Assembly (NCBI GenBank): GCA_964650405.1
Contig: CAZYTO010000176.1
Coordinates: forward strand, 1 to 11,879
Origin: CAZYTO01 sp964650405
GTDB lineage: Bacteria; Acidobacteriota; Thermoanaerobaculia; Gp7-AA8
Length of the DNA stretch: 11,879 nucleotides
Reading direction: 5' to 3'
The notes under the pieces are model-generated. The model saw nothing but the letters and a program-made list of their open reading frames with translations. It was not told the origin of the DNA and did no database searches. Made by a program: the position numbers and the translations under genes. Below, piece after piece: positions 7,012 to 11,879 of the stretch. Numbering within the stretch: the first letter of the stretch is position 1; each line of letters starts with the position of its first letter.

Positions 7012-7041
7012 ACTATACGGACCACCTCGCGGGGCTGTCCA
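7012..7041 (-). promoter_or_regulatory. Sigma-70-like promoter, probably giving a leaderless radical SAM mRNA
   Basis: The minus strand has TGGACA (7036-7041, 5 of 6 to TTGACA), an 18-bp spacer, and TATAGT (7012-7017, 5 of 6 to TATAAT). Only seven bases separate the -10 from the ATG at 7004, so transcription would begin at or next to the A of the ATG. No Shine-Dalgarno is present, which fits. Confidence 0.6.
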
Positions 7042-7079
7042 ACGCAGGAGCAACGCTTCGCATTGCTCAGGGGATGATC

Positions 7080-7142
7080 AGGCGAGTGGGAGGCGGCGAG
7101 CGGGAGGCGGCTAACAGCGACAACGAACAACGAGCAGCGGAA
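7080..7142. repeat. Heptad array D after the GT-C-like gene
   Basis: Nine words of seven bases: AGGCGAG, TGGGAGG, CGGCGAG, CGGGAGG, CGGCTAA, CAGCGAC, AACGAAC, AACGAGC, AGCGGAA. It begins five bases after the stop of the 7148-8773 gene. Unlike arrays A, B and E it has no obvious inverted partner. Its left half uses the GCGAG words of array B and its right half the AACGAAC/AACGAGC words that are the reverse complement of those in array A. Confidence 0.7.
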
Positions 7143-7147
7143 CCGCG

Positions 7148-8773
7148 TCACCGCGCCCAGCGCGTTTCGGCCCGCCGGTCGAGGTCGAGAGCGATCCCGG
7201 GCGAGTAGGTCATCGCGCCGTCAGGGGACGTGTAGCCGATGCGCAGGACGACGTGCCGCAGCGTCGGGAGGCGGAAGCCGCCTTCGCGCGGCACGTCGAA
7301 GGCCTGGGTACCGAGGAGGAAACGGTAGCGGCCGCCGGCGCGGGGACCGAGCGACCAGAAGAAGGCATCGCCGCCCGTCGTCGTGAACGTGGCCAGCAAC
7401 GGCAGGTCGCGGATGCGCCCGCACGGAGGGCCGCCGCTCTCGCGCACGCTGCGGGTATGCTCATCGTAGGCGAAGAGGCGCGTGGCCGGGATGGTTCCTT
7501 CGCAGAGGAAGACGTCGTCGTAGCTTCCTGTGGCGCGGGAGCCGGTGAGTCTCTGCAACTCGCCAAGCGCCGCGGGCGGAATGGCCGGATTCCGCAGAAC
7601 ATCGCCCGGCCCCAGCGCGGCATAGGCCCGTCCCTCCCGGCTCATCCGCTCGAGGTGACGCAGCTCCTCCGGCCAGGCCACGCGGTTGGCGGCCAGGGCG
7701 CTGATTGCGACGAGCGCAAGCAGCGCCAGGCCTCCCCGCGGCAAAACGCGCGTGCTGAACGCAGCCGCGAGGACGAGCAGGAGCCAGGCGCCCAGCGCAT
7801 ACCGCGGCTCGAGATCGATGGAAAGGGGGATGACCGGGGCCAGCGCGGCCACGAAGGCCACCGCGATCGGAAGTCGCGAGGCGGGGAGCTTCACCACGAG
7901 TAGGAGCAGCGCGGCGACGAGCAGCACGACGAGCGGAATGCCGGCGGCGCGATGGACCGCCACCGTTTGGAGCGCCTGCCACGGCAGTGTCGCCACGACC
8001 CGCGGCCACTGCCTCGGCTGCACCGTCCATCCATAGCCGTGTAGCGCCGGGCCGAGCAGGGCGATCCGCCAGACGGTGTAGACGACGAGCGCGCACGCAT
8101 GCGGGGCGAGGAGTGCTGCGTTTCGCGCGCGGCCCGCAGTCCCGTCCTCCTCGGACGCGACCGCGGAATCGGCTGTCGAGGTACCGCCGCGAGGGATGAA
8201 TGCGAGGAGGAACGGCAGCGGGACGAAGACTTCCTTGGCGAGCATCGCGCCGAGGGAGAGGACGGCGCCGGCGATCGCCAGGACGATCGATCCCCGCCGC
8301 TCGGCCGCGACCTGGACCCTCGCCGCCAGGATGGCCAGCACGAGCCCTTCCACGTAATGCCGCAGCATCAGCAGGCCCGCGATCTGCAGGACCGGCGCGC
8401 CGGCCATGGCCGTGAGTGCCGCGAGGAACGCCACGGACCGCGGAAACCAGGCCCGGAGCAGGGCATAGAGAAGCGGCGCCACGAGCACGACGCCGGCCAG
8501 TTGATGGAGGTAGAAGGCGTGTGGATCGTGACCGAAGAGGGTTGCATCCGCGGCCAGCGACAGCAGCAGGAGCGGCGTGAAGACGGGCGCCACGAAGCTG
8601 TGCCAGAAGCGCGCGCTGGCGAGAAAGTCGAGCGGCGCCGTCACGGCGATGACATTGAGATGGTAGGCATCGTCGTTCATCCACCACAGCCGCAGGATGT
8701 CGTGGTAGAGAAGAAAGGCAGCCAGCGCCAGGCCGGCCGCGGCGAGGACGTCTCCGGTTCGCCGCCGCATCAC
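7148..8773 (-). CDS. Multi-pass membrane protein, GT-C glycosyltransferase-like with C-terminal soluble domain
   Basis: 541 residues from GTG 8773 (ATG 8770 is one codon later). The first hydrophobic segment is followed at once by LWWMNDDAYHLN, with Asp34-Asp35 in the first outer loop, the usual place for the catalytic acidic pair in GT-C enzymes such as PMT/ArnT relatives. About ten further hydrophobic segments reach residue 365, interrupted by a charged loop near 195-215. The last 175 residues are soluble and end in a beta-rich segment. GT-C enzymes use polyprenyl-phosphate-linked sugars at the outer membrane face; donor and acceptor cannot be inferred here. The start overlaps the methyltransferase stop by 4 bp (GTGA), so the two are probably co-translated. 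The 3' end is followed after five bases by heptad array D. Confidence 0.75.
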   Translation of the reverse strand: MMRRRTGDVLAAAGLALAAFLLYHDILRLWWMNDDAYHLNVIAVTAPLDFLASARFWHSFVAPVFTPLLLLSLAADATLFGHDPHAFYLHQLAGVVLVAPLLYALLRAWFPRSVAFLAALTAMAGAPVLQIAGLLMLRHYVEGLVLAILAARVQVAAERRGSIVLAIAGAVLSLGAMLAKEVFVPLPFLLAFIPRGGTSTADSAVASEEDGTAGRARNAALLAPHACALVVYTVWRIALLGPALHGYGWTVQPRQWPRVVATLPWQALQTVAVHRAAGIPLVVLLVAALLLLVVKLPASRLPIAVAFVAALAPVIPLSIDLEPRYALGAWLLLVLAAAFSTRVLPRGGLALLALVAISALAANRVAWPEELRHLERMSREGRAYAALGPGDVLRNPAIPPAALGELQRLTGSRATGSYDDVFLCEGTIPATRLFAYDEHTRSVRESGGPPCGRIRDLPLLATFTTTGGDAFFWSLGPRAGGRYRFLLGTQAFDVPREGGFRLPTLRHVVLRIGYTSPDGAMTYSPGIALDLDRRAETRWAR

Positions 8774-9681
8774 TCTCTCTTGCGCGCCACGATGCGAAAG
8801 GCCAGGACGCTCAGCTCCTCCGCCGGCATCGAGCGGAACGGCTCGACGAAGCGGATGGCGTTGATCCTGGCCTGGTCATAGACGATCACCGGTTCGTCGT
8901 GCAGGCGCTCGAAGCCGGCACCGTCGAAGAGCGCCAGCCATTGACCGCGCCGCAGGCGATTGCAGTAGACCTCACTCCCCCAGCCGCCGCCGAGCAGCCG
9001 TTCCTGCGTCCGCTCGTCGCCGTAGCGCTCCGCCCGCCGGCGCCACTCGTCCTCCTCCCACTCCAGAAACCGGAACGGGTCGGCGGAGCCATGATGGGTC
9101 AGATCGATCTCGTGCACGGCAATCCCGCCAGGGGCGAGGACGCGATGCATCTCTCTCACGGTGGAGTGAGGATTGGCGACATGCTCCAGCGCGGCCACGG
9201 AGTAGACGACGTCGAAGGAGCGGTCCGCGTGGGGCAGAGACGACGAAGGAACCGGAGCGCGGTAGTCGATGCGCCGGAGCGTGGCTTCGACGTCGAGCCG
9301 ATCGGCGGAGGCGGGAAAGCTGACGCCGGGGAAGTTGGACGTCGAGAACTGCCGCCACCAGCGCCATCCGCCGACACAGGAAAGATAATCGCGCAGGGAC
9401 GAGTAGAAACCGGCGGGAGGCGGGCTGGGGTTGCCGATGTCTGTACCGGCCACGCGCTCAAAGCCGGCGGCGGCGAAGCAGAAAAGCGCGCCGAGATTGG
9501 CGCCCGGCCCGATCTCCAGGATGGACTGCGACGCGGGCTTGTAGCGTCGCACCAGGGCATCGACTTCGGCATACACGTGGTGGGCATAGACGAGCGAGCT
9601 TCCGTCATTGGACCGTGCACGCAGAGCGGCCACGACGGCCGCGTCGTCGTCTCCAAACGTGTGCTGGTCCTCGCCGGCCAC
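8770..9681 (-). CDS. Class I SAM-dependent methyltransferase
   Basis: 303 residues from GTG 9681. Motif I is ILEIGPGANLGALF (54-67), the SAM-binding glycine loop. TDIGNP (80-85) lies where the acidic ribose contact is expected, FDVVYSVAALEHVANP (156-171) is motif IV with post-motif, and LAPGGIAVHEIDL (182-194) matches the Methyltransf_11 group. The C-terminal third (EWEEDEW, RRRAERYG) is lineage-specific. The frame stays open to 11196, but that extension is antisense to the divergent gene and lacks domain character. The GTG is supported by TTGACG-17-TATCAA ending six bases upstream; the next in-frame GTG, about 16 codons inside, is an alternative. Many relatives act in sugar, O-antigen or natural-product pathways; co-translation with a GT-C-like protein favours a glycan link (inference). 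Confidence 0.82.
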   Translation of the reverse strand: MAGEDQHTFGDDDAAVVAALRARSNDGSSLVYAHHVYAEVDALVRRYKPASQSILEIGPGANLGALFCFAAAGFERVAGTDIGNPSPPPAGFYSSLRDYLSCVGGWRWWRQFSTSNFPGVSFPASADRLDVEATLRRIDYRAPVPSSSLPHADRSFDVVYSVAALEHVANPHSTVREMHRVLAPGGIAVHEIDLTHHGSADPFRFLEWEEDEWRRRAERYGDERTQERLLGGGWGSEVYCNRLRRGQWLALFDGAGFERLHDEPVIVYDQARINAIRFVEPFRSMPAEELSVLAFRIVARKRE

Positions 9682-9687
9682 GCCTCG

Positions 9688-9716
9688 TTGATAGCAGCCG
9701 CTTCCGGGCGCGTCAA
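9688..9716 (-). promoter_or_regulatory. Promoter for the methyltransferase / GT-C pair, probably leaderless
   Basis: The minus strand carries TTGACG (9711-9716), exactly 17 bp, then TATCAA (9688-9693), six bases before the GTG at 9681. The geometry repeats that at the radical SAM gene. No Shine-Dalgarno precedes the GTG. Confidence 0.5.
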
Positions 9717-9728
9717 GGCGCGGACCGC

Positions 9729-9734
9729 TTGACA
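9729..9734 (+). promoter_or_regulatory. Consensus -35 TTGACA facing the plus-strand gene
   Basis: A perfect TTGACA begins 37 bases before the ATG at 9766, the distance expected for a leaderless start, but no convincing -10 lies 16-18 bp downstream (GAAACA is poor). It is back to back with the minus-strand -35 at 9711-9716. Confidence 0.3.
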
Positions 9735-9765
9735 CGTCGCGCCCTGCGTGCGAAACAGGCGCCCC

Positions 9766-10941
9766 ATGCGCCTGGCGATCCTCTATCCCCGTTATGACCA
9801 TCCGGCCATCGAGGAGCGCTACGGCACCTGGCAGGCGCAGCTCTTTCTGCGCCGCGCGGCCGCCGGCGCGGAGTGGGTGACGTACGAGCCGTCGCAGCCG
9901 ATCGGAGATGTGGCCGCCGGCGTAAGCGCCGATGTCTGCATCGTCGTAACCGATCCCCTCCTCCTGGCGGCAAACTCCATCGTCGCCGCGCTCACCGCCG
10001 CGCTGTCGGAGGATGTCGTTGCCGCCCTGCCGGTGGCGAACCGCTCGCCGGAGGCCGCGCAACTCGTGCGGGGCCTCCAGCCGTATCTCACCATCCGGCA
10101 GTTCCAGGACGAGGCAGCCGCCCGGGCCTCGGGCAACACGCCACCCATCCGCCTCACCTGGAGCGGCGATCCCGGCCTCTACCTCGCCTCCTCGGACCGG
10201 CTTCGCACGCTTCACGGCACAGCCGCGGAGGCGCTCGAAGGTTTGACCGTGGCCATCGCGCCGGACGCCTACGTCCATCGCTGGACGGAGCTGCGCGCCC
10301 AGCCGCGCACCGACCTCCTGCCGCGCATCCCGGCCGCCGCCCGCAACATCCTCGAATTCGGATGCGCCGAGGGCTGGTTCGGTGCCACGGTCAAAGCACG
10401 GCAGCCGTGCCGCTACACCGGGATCGAGATCGACTCGGAAGCAGCGGTCCGGGCGGAGGGGCGTCTCGACCGGGTCCTTCGCGGCGACGCCACGAAGCTG
10501 GTCTCCACGCTCGACGAGACGTTCGATTGCCTCATCGGCGGCGACGTGCTCGAGCACCTTGCCGACCCCTGGTCCTTCCTCATCGACTTGCGCGCGATCA
10601 CGGCCGCGGACGGCGTGCTGCTCCTGAGCATCCCCAACATCGCCAACTGGGCCATGGTGGCCGATCTTCTCCGCGGCCGCTTCGACTACGCCTACATGGC
10701 CATCGCCTGCGCCGGCCACCTCCGCTTCTTCAGCCGTAACACCATCACCGACGCGCTGGAGATCGCCGGCTGGACGGTCGAATCGATCGAGCCGCAGGAA
10801 GCCATCGTCAATGGCGATACCGCATCGTTGCTCCGGCAGCTCGAAACCGCGGGGATCCCGCACGACCGCGCGGACCTGGTGGCGCCGGGCTTTTACGTCA
10901 CGGCGCGGAACAGGGCGAGAAGGGCGAAGGGCGAAGGATGA
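9766..10941 (+). CDS. Two-part protein: unassigned N-terminal domain plus C-terminal class I methyltransferase
   Basis: 391 residues from ATG 9766 (an in-frame GTG at 9748 is less likely). Residues 194-345 are a Methyltransf_23-like domain: NILEFGCAEGWFG (194-206, motif I), YTGIEID (217-223), IGGDVLEHLADPWSFL (257-272), DGVLLLSIPNIANW (282-295), and GHLRFFSRNTI (317-327), typical of methyltransferases in polysaccharide loci. The N-terminal 190 residues (MRLAILYPRYDHP, then SADVCIVVTDPLLL at 54-67 and GDPGLYLASSDRL at 134-146) form an alpha/beta-looking region I cannot assign; a decayed or unusual glycosyltransferase-like fold is possible. The gene is divergent from the other methyltransferase, 84 bp away. 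The last six residues (ARRAKGEG region) and the stop are encoded inside heptad array E. Confidence 0.85.
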   Translation: MRLAILYPRYDHPAIEERYGTWQAQLFLRRAAAGAEWVTYEPSQPIGDVAAGVSADVCIVVTDPLLLAANSIVAALTAALSEDVVAALPVANRSPEAAQLVRGLQPYLTIRQFQDEAAARASGNTPPIRLTWSGDPGLYLASSDRLRTLHGTAAEALEGLTVAIAPDAYVHRWTELRAQPRTDLLPRIPAAARNILEFGCAEGWFGATVKARQPCRYTGIEIDSEAAVRAEGRLDRVLRGDATKLVSTLDETFDCLIGGDVLEHLADPWSFLIDLRAITAADGVLLLSIPNIANWAMVADLLRGRFDYAYMAIACAGHLRFFSRNTITDALEIAGWTVESIEPQEAIVNGDTASLLRQLETAGIPHDRADLVAPGFYVTARNRARRAKGEG

Positions 10942-11029
10942 AGGGCGAAGGTGTTCAAGCAGCGCGCTCGCGCACAATGCCACCCTCATCCTTCGCCCTT
11001 CATCCTTCGCCCTTCGCCCTTCCTGTTTC
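10919..11029. repeat. Heptad array E with a perfect 33-bp inverted repeat
   Basis: The left arm 10919-10951 is GAAGGGC, GAAGGGC, GAAGGAT, GAAGGGC, GAAGG. The right arm 10990-11022 is its exact reverse complement, 33 of 33, across a 38-nt loop. The right side continues in register as seven words from 10981: CACCCTC, ATCCTTC, GCCCTTC, ATCCTTC, GCCCTTC, GCCCTTC, CTGTTTC. The variant word (GAAGGAT) is mirrored in both arms. The stop codon of the upstream gene (10939-10941) is inside the left arm. A stem this long would block or end transcription, but no T-tract follows. Confidence 0.92.
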
Positions 11030-11109
11030 CCCCAACGCTGCGCCGCACAGTCCCGTATCAGGCGGGTCCGCGACTGGCGTGATACATTTCGCGCCCTGAA
11101 ACCAATCCC

Positions 11110-11114
11110 GGAGG
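11110..11114 (+). promoter_or_regulatory. Ribosome binding site GGAGG of the lipoprotein gene
   Basis: GGAGG lies 11 bases before the ATG at 11126 and fixes that start inside a longer open frame. A weak extended -10 (TGA then TACATT, 11083-11088) is visible upstream without a matching -35. Confidence 0.65.
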
Positions 11115-11125
11115 ATCCATCCCTG

Positions 11126-11668
11126 ATGCGAAAACTGTCATCCCTTGCGCTCCTGGCGCTGGCGCTCGCCCTGCCCTTCACCGGCTGCAAGAGCAAGGAA
11201 AAGGAATCGAACGAGCCCGAGTCGTTCGCCTTCGTCGTCTACCCCGGCTCGCGCTACCTGCCGACGCTGACGGAGACCACGAAGAAGGCCCACAAGGTCA
11301 TCACGCCGAACCAGGACCCGCCGCCCGTGGCCATCTACGACACCGACGCACCGGTGGAGAAAGTGGCCGAGTACTACGCCAAGGAGTACGGCTACTCGAA
11401 TATCGCCCCCGACGCCACCAACAACCTGGCGTCGACCAAGCCGCCTGCCTACTACCGCTCCGGCGATCTCTACACGGACGCCGTGGCCGTGAAGCCGGTT
11501 GCGGAGAAGCTGAACCTCAACGTCGACTACACCAAGGCGCAGGGAAAGTACAAAGCCGCCGAGATCGAGCCGAAACCGAACCGCCCCCGGGTCACGATCG
11601 TCCATCCGTACTTCGACATGACCACGTCGCAGACGGTGGACCGGACGATGATCCTGATGGCGCGGTAA
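11126..11668 (+). CDS. Small lipoprotein of unknown function
   Basis: 180 residues. MRKLSSLALLALALALPFTGC is a lipoprotein signal peptide; FTGC is a slightly atypical lipobox, and Cys21 would be lipidated and become the mature N-terminus. Lys22, with no Asp at +2, suggests outer-membrane or surface placement if the proteobacterial sorting rule applies. The mature 160 residues contain VVYPGSRYLPTL, an amphipathic DAPVEKVAEYYAKEYGYSN segment, and a basic middle part; no enzyme motif or further Cys is seen. The longer open frame from 10811 runs through the neighbouring gene and array E and is rejected because of the GGAGG at 11110 and the signal peptide. Likely its own transcription unit, behind array E and followed by a short hairpin. 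Function not recognised. Confidence 0.85.
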   Translation: MRKLSSLALLALALALPFTGCKSKEKESNEPESFAFVVYPGSRYLPTLTETTKKAHKVITPNQDPPPVAIYDTDAPVEKVAEYYAKEYGYSNIAPDATNNLASTKPPAYYRSGDLYTDAVAVKPVAEKLNLNVDYTKAQGKYKAAEIEPKPNRPRVTIVHPYFDMTTSQTVDRTMILMAR

Positions 11669-11682
11669 CGGGCAAACGGGTT

Positions 11683-11717
11683 GCGGCGAGCGGCGGGCGG
11701 GAAGCTGACCGCCGCTC
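11683..11717. repeat. Short heptad run G with a 9-bp hairpin after the lipoprotein gene
   Basis: Words GCGGCGA, GCGGCGG, GCGGGAA start 15 bases after the TAA. Bases 11688-11696 and 11709-11717 are perfect 9-bp reverse complements with a 12-nt loop. It could act as a weak terminator or mRNA end stabiliser; there is no T-tract. Words resemble those of arrays B and D. Confidence 0.5.
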
Positions 11718-11799
11718 CACCCCCGTGGATCGCGCCCTGCCCTCGGGCCATGGGTCCGACTGGCTTTGCACCTAAAGTCAGAAGCATCGGTCTTGGCGC

Positions 11800-11875
11800 A
11801 AGGCTGAAAGGCTGAAAGGCTGGAAGGAAACCCGGCGCTGCCTTGGCCCTTTCAGCCTTTCAGCCTTCCAGCCTT
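11800..11875. repeat. Octad array F, imperfect 28-nt inverted repeat at the window edge
   Basis: The unit here is eight bases: CTGAAAGG, CTGAAAGG, CTGGAAGG on the left, and on the right plus strand AGCCTTTC, AGCCTTTC, AGCCTTCC, AGCCTTGG. Bases 11800-11827 and 11848-11875 pair as reverse complements at 26 of 28 positions with a 20-nt loop. The two mismatches arise because the variant word is last in both arms when read on the plus strand instead of being mirrored. The remaining DNA between 11718 and 11799 shows nothing I can name. Confidence 0.85.
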
Positions 11876-11879
11876 GGGG

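Noticed and set aside
7005..7151. 49-residue N-terminal extension of the radical SAM protein
   Set aside because: It translates array D and lies upstream of a good -35/-10 pair; the ATG at 7004 starts a normal N-terminus.
10919..11029. Classical intrinsic terminator or MITE
   Set aside because: The stem is far longer than usual, has a 38-nt loop and no T-tract, so it is not a standard terminator. It has no target-site duplication or transposase-like ends that I can see, so I do not call it a MITE. A termination role remains possible.
9682..11196. N-terminal 500 codons of the open minus-strand frame ending at 8770
   Set aside because: This part is antisense to the clear methyltransferase gene at 9766-10941 and to array E; its translation is Arg/Gly/Asp-rich without domain character. 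The real gene starts near 9681.

Overview
The window is GC-rich bacterial DNA with compact, overlapping genes. The mix of GT-C membrane glycosyltransferase-like proteins, large secreted hypotheticals and iterated short-word hairpins between genes is compatible with an uncultured Acidobacteriota-like lineage. That placement is a guess: the window has no rRNA or marker gene.

Layout. Eight genes lie on the minus strand and read right to left from about 9681 to the left edge: a SAM-dependent methyltransferase (8770-9681), a multi-pass GT-C-like membrane protein (7148-8773), a radical SAM protein with a C-terminal Cys cluster (5934-7004), two tandem paralogous secreted proteins of unknown function (4299-5666 and 2902-4302), a small single-TM protein (2375-2803), a second GT-C-like membrane protein (1041-2378), and a group II PLP amino-acid decarboxylase cut by the window edge (1-1078). 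Two genes lie on the plus strand: a divergent two-part protein with a C-terminal methyltransferase domain (9766-10941) and a small lipoprotein (11126-11668). No other stretch above 300 bases lacks a gene.

How the genes fit together. Several junctions overlap by 4 bp or more (methyltransferase/GT-C, paralog/paralog, small protein/GT-C, GT-C/decarboxylase), so these pairs are probably co-translated. Methyltransferases, GT-C proteins and a radical SAM enzyme next to secreted proteins suggest envelope or cell-surface glycan work, but no substrate can be read from the sequence. Promoter-like hexamers upstream of the radical SAM gene and the 8770-9681 methyltransferase sit so close to the start codons that leaderless mRNAs are likely.

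Most striking signal. Every gene 3' end followed by non-coding DNA, and also the paralog/paralog junction, carries an array of 7-base words (8-base at the right edge), many ending in TC or CC on one strand. The words differ between loci, and several arrays are mirrored into inverted repeats (33/33 bases at 10919-11022). The largest (5764-5938) has about 25 words, a 21-bp higher-order repeat and G-quadruplex-capable G3N4 runs. I know of no named element class that matches these arrays; they are the best candidate here for an undescribed system.
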